A stretch of 64,000 nucleotides of DNA from Hanleya hanleyi. Taxonomy: Eukaryota; Mollusca; Polyplacophora; Lepidopleurida; Hanleyidae. Shown here in pieces: positions 45,770-56,625 of the stretch (its first letter is position 1; each line of letters begins with the position of its first letter). A model generated the notes under the pieces. The model worked only from the letters and a program-made list of their open reading frames with translations, did no database searches and had not been told where the DNA came from. Where the stretch lies: NCBI GenBank assembly GCA_036873755.1, contig JAVTVY010025028.1, positions 37,184-101,183 of the forward strand, written 5' to 3'. The position numbers and the translations under genes are program-made.

Positions 45770-46310
45770 AAATACACAATATTTTAGACATCTGTTATGT
45801 ACATAAGGTGCTCATTCACTGTACTCCAGTATGATTACACGGTGTATATGTACTAAACTACTACTGTACATTATTAGCAAAGATGTGAATCTCTGGTACA
45901 CAGTCACTGTTACAAAAATGCCCAGTCACATTGTGTAACATGTGTACGCACACAAATCTCTTAATTTCAAGAGATACACGAAGATGTATATATGGGGTTT
46001 TCAGGGAGTTGGACAAGACCAAGACGTGATTAGATGGCCTCGGTTTTGCGGCGAAATGATGTATCAGATAGTTAAACTATGCATACCATGATGTCACAAT
46101 TGCCAGGTATATATTCTCTGTGTATCCACGGTGCACATTCGCTATGTACTTACGGTACTGGCATATCAGTAAATGTAAACATTGTAATGTGTACGAAAAT
46201 GTACACAGTGGTTTTAGAGAGTATCATTCTTGTTTACAGCGTGTACAGTAGGTTTCTCGTATTTCAACATTTTGTGTGTCCATTGCAGTTTGTGTATATC
46301 AGTGGATGGA
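45770..46310. repeat. TGTACA-rich block upstream of a LINE relic
   Basis: Dense in GTGTACA/TGTACT words, ending with TTTTAGAGAGTATC, like 3640-3860. Both lie within or just before L1/Tx1-like sequence, so they may be parts of one LINE family or one inserted element. Confidence 0.5.
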
Positions 46311-46329
46311 ATCGAAATACCCTTTAATT

Positions 46330-47590
46330 AAAGAAAGAAAAACCGAGGACACTCTATGACAGCAACGACATCACAAGTGAGCAGAATTTTTATCCGAAAT
46401 TCTTTTAGCTTAAAACCTTGGATCAATAATCTAAAAAAAACTCATTTAGCAATCTTAGCAAACCCAGGAATCCCCAGCAGTGGAGGGATAGCTTATATAG
46501 TGAGAATTAACTTTCGCCCTGAGGAATAATAAGAACGCAAAAGCCCGAGCATTGATGGATTTTCAGTTGAACTTGTTGAAAAGTTCTGGAACAAATTGGG
46601 CATTTCGTTATATGCTTAATACATTTAGGATATACCGAGAGAAATCACCGAGCTAGAGAAAAGGGGCTGCCGTCCCGAAACCAGAAAATCCGCGCAATTT
46701 TCTAAAACAACACGAAATCCATCACTGTTCGCATCTGAAACAATTCCTAGATGGAATAAGAGAAAACACAAGGCTAAACATATTACCTTGGTTGGCAACA
46801 AAGGAAAAAAGTATTTTAGCTCCTTAAATTCTTGATCAATTTTATATCTGATTAGGACTGAAAATAAACGTCGATAAAACAAAAACTATATAAATAGGGT
46901 CTCTAACTAAAGGCTTTGTCAACTATTCCCAAGCTTGGAGCGAAGTTATCTTTCACAGAATTTAATAACATATGGATAATACAGGATTTAGGGAGACTGG
47001 ACTTCAGCTTGAGAGATTAAACGAAAGGTAACAGTAATCAAACCTATGTAGGTATGTAAATGGTAAACATATCTAATTTTATTGAGAGTGTCAAAGTTAC
47101 ATTTATGGGCAGATTCAACGCGAGGACAGCGGAAATGATAACCTCTGATTTTCGAATACGTTTTGGGGCGTTTTGAATAGCTGTTCAGTCATTAAAAAGC
47201 TCACACACCTATTCTTAACAACGGAGTATTTTTTTTAGTTTCACGATGTGGAATCAAGCACGATCGATAACTATATGATATCATTGGTAACTATATGGAT
47301 CATATTCGGTTTGATAACTGTAATATCTCAAGAGAATGAGAAACAAAATCTGCAAACTTTCCTAATTTGGGTCTGTACTTTCCCGCTATTGAATGCTAAT
47401 AAATGACTGTTGAAGCACTATGTCATACTGGAACACGAACCGACAATGCTTGTTCATATTGCAAATCGGGAGAGGAAACATCGTCAAACATCTGTTTCTG
47501 ACTTGTCCAGTAAGCCGAGAATTTTGGAACGACGTCCAATGATGGTTAAGCCATCAATAAGCTGTACGATTACAGATCCGAAGCGGTTTA
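46330..47590 (+). pseudogene. second L1/Tx1-like LINE relic
   Basis: Plus-strand fragments of an L1/Tx1-type ORF2. The RT finger reads KSPSIDGFSVELVEKFWNKL at about 46545-46605. The thumb NVDKTKTI.IGSL lies near 46870 and the C-terminal zinc-like end CLFILQIGRGNIVKHLFLTC with REFWNDVQ lies at 47450-47545. The palm with YADD is missing, as are most connecting parts. It resembles the relic at 3255-7440 but is not identical. No product is possible. Confidence 0.75.
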
Positions 47591-47599
47591 GATGAGCAA

Positions 47600-48115
47600 C
47601 ACTTTTCATATAACATGTATAATTGTTTGTGTGTCTATGTACGTGTGTATAAAGAATAATATAAAACATCGTTTTTGTGGATTACATCTTACAAGGTTAT
47701 CGCAACGATAAGTTTTAGTTGATAGGGAGGCAAATGGAGCATCTCGTTATCGTAATAGTAACATTGCATATTGTATTGTGTATAAGGCGCTTTGTCCGCT
47801 GGAACTAAAGCTAGCATCAAGGTATGCAAGAACTTCTCGCACAACGATGTTCCTTATGGTTTGTTTGAAAAAGGTATTTTGTGTCAAGGTATCTAAACAT
47901 TACAATAATGGCAAAAAAAGAAAAAACACAAAGGTCTCGTGAACGCGAAATCGACTGGTTCAACGTTGGTGGATACTTCATGTAAGAAAGCACGAGAGGA
48001 GCATTTCTTCCTTAATTATGTTAAGCGCTCCTCCTCAGAAATAGTACTCTATTCTCAACAGCAGCATATTACAAGCCAGTAATATTAAGGATTTAATTCG
48101 CAAGGTGTTCTTTTA
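47600..48115. other. no gene recognised
   Basis: Nothing could be assigned. Confidence 0.4.
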
Positions 48116-48119
48116 AATC

Positions 48120-49495
48120 AGCAATTTGCAATGGCACAATGGGCAATCCAATCCATTGAAGGTTAAAATTTGTAATCACATACTTTATTTTCTCCACGGT
48201 AGAATGCATTGAGACAATGAACAATTCCGTAACATATTTCTTCAGAGCGGCACTTTCCACCGTCAGAATGAAACTTAAAGATGTGAAGTCTCACAAACAT
48301 TGGGTTTTTGTTCTCTGTACGGCAGAATGCAACGACACAATGGATAATTTAATACCATCTTTCAAGCGGCAGTTTCGAAAGTCGCAATGAAAACCGTCTT
48401 TCTTCAGAGCGTCACTTTGCAGCATCACAATGGACCCAATCGTGTTTACGGTTTAATTACTCATCACAAATGTTACTTATTTTTTGTACGGCAGTGTGCA
48501 ATGGCACAATGAGACCATCTTTCTTGAGAGCGGAACTTTGCAGCATCACAATGAAATCCAATCATGTTAAGGGTATAATTTCTCATCGCAAATATTGCTT
48601 TTTCTCTGTACGGCAGATTGCAACGACGCAAGGGACAATTTAATATCTTTCTTTCAAGCGGCAGTTTTGAATGTCGCAATGAAAACCGTCTTTCTTCAGA
48701 GCGTCACTTTGCAACGTCACAATGAAACCAATGTAGTTATGGTTTCATTTCTGATCGTAAATATTACTATACTTATTTTTCATACGGCAGAATGCAACAC
48801 AATGGAAAATGTTAGATCCACTTTAATGAAAGCGTCAGTATGTAACGGCACAAAGAGGACCATCTTTCTTGTGAGCGGCAGCGTCACAGTGAAATTCAGT
48901 CGTGAAAATGTTAAAGGCTCAATTTCTCATCACAAATATTAGTTTCTCTCTGTACGACAGAATGCAATGGCTCAATGGATAATTTGATATAGTCTTTCTT
49001 CCAAACGTCAGTTTCTAATGTCACAATCAAACTGGTGTTATCTTCAGAACGACAGTTTGCAGCGGCACAATGAAGCTGATTGTGTTTATGGTTTAATTTC
49101 TCATCACAAATATTACTTATTTATCGTACAGCAGAATGCAATGGCCGAATGGACAGTTTAATATTGCCTTTCTTCAAAGCGACAGTATGCAACGGCACAA
49201 TGGAGACCATCTTTCTTCACAGCGGCACTTTGAGACGTCACAATGAAGGCCTTAATTTTTCACAACTAATATTATTTTTTCTCCACAAGGCAGAATGCAA
49301 CGGCACAATGGACACTTTGGTATTGTGTTTCTCCCAAGCGGCAATTTCCAACGTCGCAATGAAGACTTTCTTCAGAGCGGCACTTTGCAGCGTCACAATG
49401 AACCCGATTGTTACAGTTTACGGTTCAATTTCTCATCACACACTACTACTTTTTCTCTGTACAGCAGAATGAAATGGCACAATGGACAGTTCAAG
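48120..49495 (+). repeat. ~172-bp tandem satellite, diverged, about nine units
   Basis: The phrase CGGCAGAATGCAA..GCACAATGG recurs near 48195, 48313, 48488, 48606, 48780, 48955, 49128, 49286 and 49458, mostly 172-174 bp apart with two intervals near 120. Each unit also has CTTCAGAGCGGCACTTTGCA..GTCACAATGAA and a TTTCTCATCACAAATATTA block. Long open frames across it (48595-49603) are periodic by-products of the repeat. Confidence 0.85.
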
Positions 49496-49574
49496 ATTGG
49501 TTTGACACTGCACCACGCATATATTCTTCCTAATCTAGTTTTGACCATCAAGTGCATATACTTTCTTTCCTTAA

Positions 49575-50046
49575 CCTTATCTGGCCTGGGCGATTTGGGG
49601 TGAACCGCAGCCTGGGGTGGGGGCGGAAAGTAAAAAAAAAGAAAGATGGCCGCCATGATGACGTCACAGTGAGGTCATTTTCATGGACGATTTTTCGGTC
49701 AGAATTTTCTATTTTTTTTATACCTCGAAAAGACTGGATGATAAATTAGTAAACAATAACCTGATATGAAATAAAATATGTTTTACCCACTTTTCCATGC
49801 AAAAAAGCAAATAAATTGAAGAAATCGGACGAAAACATCACTTTTCTGGTACCTCACATGGCCGCCATGATCCTCTGCTCAGGGGGGTCATGCAAATAGG
49901 CTCAAACTGACCATAATATGATAATCTACAAAGTCGCAGAGTTTCAGCTCTCAATGTTTTGTCTTTCCGGAGATAGGAGCAAAAAACCAACAGGGTGGGG
50001 GGGGGGGGCGGAAAGTGCCCCCCTCCTCGTTCCAGGCCAGATAGGG
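49575..50046. mobile_element. TTAA-flanked MITE, copy 2
   Basis: 472 bp between TTAA at 49571-49574 and 50047-50050. Termini CCTTATCTGGCCTGG and (reverse complement) CCCTATCTGGCCTGG. It shares the GATCCTCTGCTC, ATGCAAATAGGCTCAAA and CCAGGCCAGATAGGG blocks with copy 1. Confidence 0.85.
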
Positions 50047-50199
50047 TTAACCCAGCTTTGACATGGGAACACACACACATTTGTCCATACCCCTGGCTTA
50101 ATAGTGAAGCACATAAACAGGAGCCTGCTAAGAATGTAGCAAGCCCAATTATGTTAACCACGATTTTACCATGACGACAAGTACATGTGCTCCTTGACC

Positions 50200-51950
50200 T
50201 CATTTTTACACTCGAACAGGTGGACCTCACTCCCCAACCGTGCCTTGAAACTCAACCACATGTACCGGTACCTCAATTCCCAACTCCGCTTTGATGCTCA
50301 AGCACATGTACCTCACTCCTACTGACGTTGACACTGGAACAGAGGTACCTCACTTTCCAACCTTGCCTCCATACTCAACCACATATAACTATACCGGTAC
50401 CTCACTCCCTAAGACTGCTTTGATGCTTAACCACATGTGCCTGAACCCACTTTAACACTCCAACATGCATTCTTCCCTAACCCCGCTTTGATACTGGGCA
50501 ACATTTACATTCCCCCTAACCCTGCTTTGACATTGGACTACACGAACATTCCTCTCTAACCCCGCTTTGACATGGACTACACATACATTCCTCCTTAACC
50601 CTACTTTGACACTGGACTACACATATGTTCCTCCCTAACCCCGTTTTGATACTGGACTAGAAGTGCATTCCTCCCTAACCCCGCTTCGACACTTGACTAG
50701 ACATACCGTCCTCTCTAAACCCGCTTTGAAATTGGAATACACATTCACTCATCCATAAGTCCGCTCTGACACTGAACTACAAAGGCATTCCTCGCTAACT
50801 TCGCTTTGACAATGGACGACACGAACATTCCTCGCCCAACCCGCTTTGAAACTGGACTACATGAACATTCGTGCTCAACCCCGCTTTGGCACTTACTACA
50901 CATACGTTTCTCCCTAACCCCGCTTTGATACTGGACTACACATACGTTCCTCCCTCACCCCGCTCTGACATTGGACTACATAAACTGGAGCATACCTAAC
51001 CCTAAGTCGTAACCCCAGTCCCGAGTTTGGCAGCTGAACTGAACGCGACATTAAACCTTAATTCTCTATCTCTCTTTGACAGTTGAATATATATATTTGA
51101 TGTCCGCTTTGGTGCTCAAACACAGGTACCTCATTCCCTAACCCAACTTTAACACTCCATCATGCATTCCTCTCTAACCCCGCTTTGATATTGGACTACA
51201 CATACATTCCTCCCTCACCCCGCTTTGACATTGGACTAGAAGTGCATTCCTCCCTAACCTCGCGTGAACACTGGACTACACGAACATTCCTCCCTAACCC
51301 CGCTTCGACACTTGACTAGACATACCGTCCTCCCTAACCCCGCTTTGACACTGGACTACACATACGTTTCTCCCTGACCTCGCTTTAAAACTGGTCTACA
51401 CATAAGTTCCTCCCTAACCACGCTTTGAAAGTGGAATACACATACGTTCCTACCTAACACCGCTCTGACACTGGACTACAAAAACATTCCTCCCACGCCC
51501 TGCTCCGACAGTGGACTACACGCCCATTCTTCCCTAACCCGCTTTGATACTTAGCTACTTAACATTTTGGAAAGAAAAAAAACTCATTAGTAGATAACTT
51601 TGATAGCTCAAATTTACTTTAACTTGACAGTAGATGAGCATACCTAACCCTAAGTGATAACCCCAGTTTGATAGCTGAATATACATATTTGACGCCCGCT
51701 TTGATGTTCAAGCTCATGAAACTCATGCGTTCCTCTCTAACCCCGCTTTGATACTGGACTAGACATAGCGTCCTCAATAATCCCGCCTTGACACTGGACT
51801 ACACATACGTTCCTCCCTAACTCCGCTTTGACACTTGACTAGGCATACAGTCCTCTCTAATCTCGCCTTGACACGGGACTACACAAATATTCCTCCCTAA
51901 CCCCGCTTTGACAATGGACTACACTAGCTACTCAACATTTTGGAAAGGAA
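50200..51950 (+). repeat. ~40-bp minisatellite
   Basis: Dozens of units close to CCTCCCTAACCCCGCTTTGA followed by CACTGGACTACACATACGTT, clearest from 50460. The flanking part (50200-50460) has longer related units, and stretches with CATTTTGGAAAG at 51558 and 51930 are repeated too. Confidence 0.85.
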
Positions 51951-51994
51951 AGTCTTATTAGTAGATAATTTTCAAAGCTGAAATGTACTTTAAC

Positions 51995-53383
51995 TGTCAC
52001 AATGTATTTGTGAGTTCCCGAGTACGGATGGAAAAAACCAAAAGGAGATTGAACTGTAACAAAAGCAATTAAGACTTTAATATAGACATAAATATATCAA
52101 TACACAAAACATGGAAGAAAACACCATTCTCACACCGACACGCACTAGCACACAGCAAACAGAAAAAAACAAGAAAAAAAAACAATTTAACATTCTAATG
52201 CGGCATCACAGCAAGCTGTAGCAATCGACAGTCTGGCGTTCAGATTCCAATGTTCCGATACAGCGAAACTAGTGCTAAATCAGCATAAACAGTACTTAGA
52301 TTTCAAAATATAACAAAGTCCTGTATGGATTCGGATTACCAGTCTCTGATTCCTGTTAGGCCATTTCCAGTTTTAGGCCCGGACTGCAGTCACTCAGACT
52401 TGCCTTTACACAACCGTCACACAGACTGGATACCACGATCACGCTCCACAGTCACGCAGACCGCGCGGATCACGTTGTAGCGTTGAGCCGAACCACTTCC
52501 AGTGTACACCGTTCCCATCGCGAGAGTTCACGCAGAATTCCCTGGCACTAACGTCCACGTCAGTCACCACCTCCGACTTCAACGGCCTGGACTCCTCGCT
52601 CATTCACGCCCTCCAACCATCGTCCGGCCTACACCGCCACCTATATAACATTATAGAATAACGCAATATAGAATACAGAGACAGATATACCTGCAGTCAT
52701 ACATTACTATTATTGCCACATACTATCTACATATGGCAATAACAACCCTATTCATAATACACAATCACTGGGTAACAATTACAAGCTACAGACTACCGCA
52801 ATAACACACCAGAGATTTCCATATACTCACAATATGTGGCCGTCTAAATCGAACCGAGGTTTTCCCCACGCTGGCATACACTCTGACGACAGGTTATGTC
52901 TGATCGCCCAAGTACAAAACCAACGGGGCTTATATATGCCAGATTATGTAAGCGGCACACGGACCGCAGGACAAAACATATATCTATACAATAGTTCTGT
53001 CACATTATGCAAAAATTATTCAGCATGCTGGTGGTTCAACTCGTTTCTAAATCAACAAATTCAGGCGACGTATTACACGAGCATTACAGCTAGCCAGTGT
53101 ATTTAAAACTACATGGAATTGCTATGCGGTATAATTGTATAAAGTACTTTATAGGCGCAGACACGAACTGCTGGCCCGGCTTCATGTTAAACGACATAAC
53201 CCTACATGCTAGCTAACTGCCTAACAGTAACGTCTTAAATGAAGGACAATTGAATACTTGAGCACAATAAAGTCACTATCGGCGAACACCAGCCCTGCAC
53301 ATTCCAGACGATCCGATCTTTCACAAAGTACACTGTAAGAAACAAAATCACATACACTGTAAGAAAATTTGCAATTTGTGACA
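51995..53383 (-). repeat. 3' LTR of Gmr1-like gypsy element
   Basis: 1389 bp, termini TGTCAC...GTGACA, very similar to 58125-59541. It lacks a ~22-bp piece present in the other LTR near 58650. The element is on the minus strand, so this is its 3' LTR. A 90-codon open frame on the opposite strand (52834-53106) is conserved in both LTRs. Confidence 0.92.
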
Positions 53384-53396
53384 TACCTCCCCATTT
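53384..53396 (-). other. polypurine tract
   Basis: Minus strand AAATGGGGAGGTA directly before the 3' LTR, the usual plus-strand priming site. Confidence 0.75.
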
Positions 53397-53433
53397 AAAA
53401 CGGGAAAATTATACTTCTTGACAGACAACTTTC

Positions 53434-54043
53434 TTACAACCGACTCATATAATCTGTTCCAACATTTTCTGAGCCCTTTATGGCTTCTATATGGATTCCA
53501 TAAGGCTGCAAAAATAAAGCCCAGCGCATTATGCGACCATTCGACAATTTGGCCTGGTCCAAATACACGAGTGGTTGGTGATCTGTCTGGAGTGTGAATC
53601 GTCTGCCGTACAGATAAGCTCAAACTTCTTCACCCCCCACACTAGAGCAAGACTTCCTTCTCCATAGTGGAATACTTTCGTTCACTTGAAGAAAGCTTTT
53701 TACTTGCATAGGCTACTGGAAACACCACCCCATCATGATCTTGCATAAGGACAGCACCTACCCCCGTATCAGACGCATCAGTACGAAGTATAAACTCCTT
53801 GTTCAAATTTGGCAGTTTCAACGCCGGTTCAGATAGCAGCAACTCTTTCAGAGTGCGAAATGCACTCTCCTGAGCTTCACCCCATTCCACTACATTAGGT
53901 TTACCCTTCTTTGTCAAATCTGTGATTGGAACCGCTATGACTGAAAAATTGGGGATGTAGTTTCTGTAATAACTAGTTAGTCCTACAAAAGAACGCACTT
54001 CTTTTTTCGTTCGCGGCCTAATAGCTGCCTTTATCTCCATCAC
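53434..54043 (-). pseudogene. RT end and RNase H, terminal domain of pol
   Basis: Continues the polymerase after an in-frame TAA (54053-54055). The RT connection reads RPRTKKEVRSFVGLTSYYRN and the RNase H has FILRTDASDTGVGAVL (catalytic D), YASKKLSSSERKYSTMEKE (catalytic E) and, after frame breaks at about 53640 and 53590, TDHQPLVYLDQAKL, a GIHIEAIKGSENVGTDY end and a stop at 53434-53436. Only about 50 bp separate this stop from the 3' LTR, so nothing follows RNase H and the integrase really lies upstream. Broken by frameshifts; no active enzyme expected. Confidence 0.85.
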
Positions 54044-54052
54044 ATTGTCTTC

Positions 54053-54442
54053 TTATAATCCTATCTGCCCATTACCAACCGTGTGACCTACATAATCAAG
54101 ACCATCAAAACCTATCATACATTTCGTGGGTCTTGCAGTAAGGTTTGCCTCTCTCAATCTACAACAGACTTCTTTGACGGCTGCTACATGTTCCTCCCAT
54201 GTCTTAGTGAGAACGAGGATATCATCTATGTAGTGATCAACTCCCGGTATACCAGATAATAACTTCCGCATCATACGGTTGAACGTGGCGGCCGAATTTA
54301 CCATACCGAACGGCATCTTAAGTAACTCGTAGCATCCCCCTGGAACAATAAAGGCAGTTTGGTGTCTATCTTGCACCGCTACAGGGATTTGCCAGTATCC
54401 TTTACTAAGGTCAAACTTTGAGAAATAGCAATCATCCCCCAA
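54053..54442 (-). pseudogene. reverse transcriptase palm
   Basis: Middle part of the RT: DDCYFSKFDLSKGYWQIPV, AFIVPGGCYELLKMPFGM, the YIDD catalytic site in HYIDDILVLTKTWEEHV, then LDYVGHTVGNGQIGL and a TAA. A single lost T near 54440 separates this frame from the upstream integrase-RT frame, and the TAA is a simple nonsense change because the same frame goes on at 54043. Confidence 0.88.
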
Positions 54443-55858
54443 CTTAGTAAAAAATCATTATTGAATAAAGTTAATTTATCCAAGCGTCTGTAATCTACGC
54501 ACATCCTATTTGAATCATCTTTCTTCTTAACAACAACGACTGGTGAAGCATAAGGAGAGTTAGACTCCTTAATTATGCCAGATTCAATCATTTGCCTCAC
54601 ATCATTTGAAAGAGATTCGCGCAGATTGTATGGAATCGGGTACGGCTTACCTCTGACTGGGATATCCGAAGTCAAATCCACAGTATGTTGTACCAGAGTT
54701 GTCCCCCCTGGAAGCTCCGAGAAAATATCTCGAGACTCATGAAGTATCTTACTTACCTCTTCTCTCTGTTTCACCGTTAGCTTATCCCCTACACGTATAT
54801 CCTTTATAGTTTCCTTTTGACCAATCCGGTGTAGTTCTAGAAGCTCTTCATCATTCACCGTATCGTCTCTACTACTTTCCACGGCCTCAATTACAGCAAC
54901 TCCTACAACCGGTTTGTTTTGCGTGCGCAACTCACTTCTGGGTCGTTCTGTGTATACCTTCAACAAATTTGCATGGTATATCTTTGACTTTCCGTATACC
55001 TCCACCCTGTAATCATTACGTGCTACAATCTCTGTAACCACAAATGGACCCTTCCACTGCAACAATAATTTGTTGTTGTCAGTAGGAAGTAACACTAACA
55101 CCTTTTCACCAACTGAAAATGAGCGTCTTCTCGACTTACGATCGTAATAGTGTTTGTATCTACTCTGGGCCTTGTACAGATTCTCTTGTGCCATTTTGAT
55201 AGAGTCTTCCAAACGCTCTCTAAGTTCCACTACATACTGGTAAGTATTTTGAATCTCTGGGGTACTCCCATTACCTGTCCACAACTCCTCAAGTATCTGC
55301 ATAGGACCTCTAACAGTTCTCCCAAACAATAACTCAAAGGGTGCGAAACCAGTACTTTCTTGTGGGACCTCCCGATATGCAAATAGCAAGGGATCAATAT
55401 ACCTATCCCAATCGCGCGGCTTCTCGCTGCACAGGCGTCTCAACATCAACTTTAGTGTACCATTAAATTTCTCGACCAAACCATTACAGATTGGATGATA
55501 GGGAGTGGTGGTAAGTTGCTTAACGGACAACAATCGACTAACCTCTTTCATGACATCTGAAACTAGTTGTGTGCCAAGACCACTCAGTACCTCATTAGGG
55601 ACACCTAACCTACTATAGATGCTTAGCAAAGCTTCCGCCACGGCTTCTGTCGTGATACTCTTAAGGGGAATAGCTTCGGGATAGCGCGTTGCAAAATCCA
55701 CCAAGGTAAGTACGTACCGATGGCCTCGTTCTGAAGATGGATATATCGGACCAATCAGATCTATTGCTACTCTCTTAAACGGAATGTCCACTAATGGCAT
55801 ACGCTCTAATGGAACCCTTGTCGTTTTACCTTTGTGCGAAGTTCGCTGGCAAACGTCA
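54379..55858 (-). pseudogene. integrase core fused to RT start
   Basis: Single open frame of 473 codons from 55800 (extending upstream to 55858 with CDVCQRTSHKG, the end of the HHCC finger). The DDE core reads VAIDLIGPIYPSSERG (first D), SGLGTQLVSDVM where the second catalytic D should stand (now G), and NGLVEKFNGTLK (E). The C-terminal module has VGEKVLVLLPTDNNKLLLQWKGPF and KIYHANLLKVY. The frame then runs without stop through a linker into the RT: ESRDIFSELPGG, RGKPYPIPYNLRESL, ESGIIKESNSPYASPVVVVK and MCVDYRRLDKLT. The order IN then RT is thus seen within one frame. It is the arrangement known for Gmr1-like Ty3/gypsy elements. The lost Asp makes the integrase inactive. Confidence 0.92.
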
Positions 55859-55859
55859 C

Positions 55860-56014
55860 ATTACAACACATATAAGGGAAGTGGGAAGAGGTGCCGACAT
55901 ACTGACTGCGTCACATGACTTCACAGAATAGTCTTCTGGTTAACCTTTTCTAAAGCACATACCAAGTATCTAACGATTCGTGATATGTGTTGTATCTCAG
56001 GTACGCTTTTATTT
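55860..56014 (-). mobile_element. Naiad-type 3' unit (H) inserted in the integrase gene
   Basis: Interrupts the HHCC zinc finger between its two Cys pairs. On the minus strand it starts in AAAATAAAAGCGTACCTG, the right half of the conserved hairpin, and ends TTATATGTGTTGTAAT. It matches unit F (59930-60080). A 4-5 bp near-duplication (ATGCG/ATGTG) flanks it. It is 5'-truncated relative to F. Confidence 0.85.
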
Positions 56015-56616
56015 TATACGCATGACCGACAATATCTAGTCACGTCACCATGGATACCTGGCCAATAAAAACTGGTGGTAATCTTGTCAAGAGTTTTACG
56101 GATTCCTAAATGGCCACCAAGAATGGAATCATGGGCCAAACCGATGACTCGTGAACGAAGTGATTTAGGAACAACTACTTGTTTGATTGGTTGCCCACTA
56201 TTAACCTTGGGTGACAAATAACTTCGACACAGAATATCATTCACAAACTCAAAACTGACCGCTACCTGTCCTCTGATCCGAACATCACTTACTCCTCGAA
56301 CCTTATCCAGTGTTTTGTCCTCTGCTTGGAGAGCTCTTAACATATCAGACGTCACAGGTTCACCTTCACCAAGAAATACCTTTAAGGGACCTTGTTGGTT
56401 TTTCTTGGACTGACTTCTCGTAACTACTGTACCTACAACCGAGTCGTCTCCCATAACCGAGTTTGGATCATTTGGAGAGCGTGCACCGGGAACATTGCCA
56501 ATAACCAGGTCAAATATGGGATTCTCCATACACATAGTCTCAACCCTGCCAGTGAAAAATGGCGTATCCACATCTATAATTACAACCGGTACCTTTCTAA
56601 GAGTGCCATCCATCAA
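56014..56616 (-). pseudogene. protease end, linker and integrase zinc finger
   Basis: Continues the gag-protease frame after TAG at 56626-56628. VPVVIIDVDTPFFTG and NPIFDLVIGNVPG form the C-terminal half of the retropepsin. A linker of about 90 residues follows, then the integrase N-terminal finger with AHDSILGGHLGIRKTLDKI, FYWPGIHGDV and the first Cys pair (YCRSC). The frame stops where unit H is inserted; the second part of the finger continues at 55858. Without the insertion and the TAG, gag, protease, integrase and RT lie in one frame apart from single-base losses. Confidence 0.88.
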
Positions 56617-56625
56617 TTTAACAAG

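Noticed and set aside
48595..49603. Long frames of 100-130 codons with periodic LQRHNE and AECNGTM words
   Set aside because: Periodicity follows the ~172-bp satellite; frames shift between units and several frames are open at once.
48120..51950. CRISPR-like array
   Set aside because: Units are contiguous and diverged without unique spacers, and the DNA is eukaryotic; they are satellite and minisatellite.
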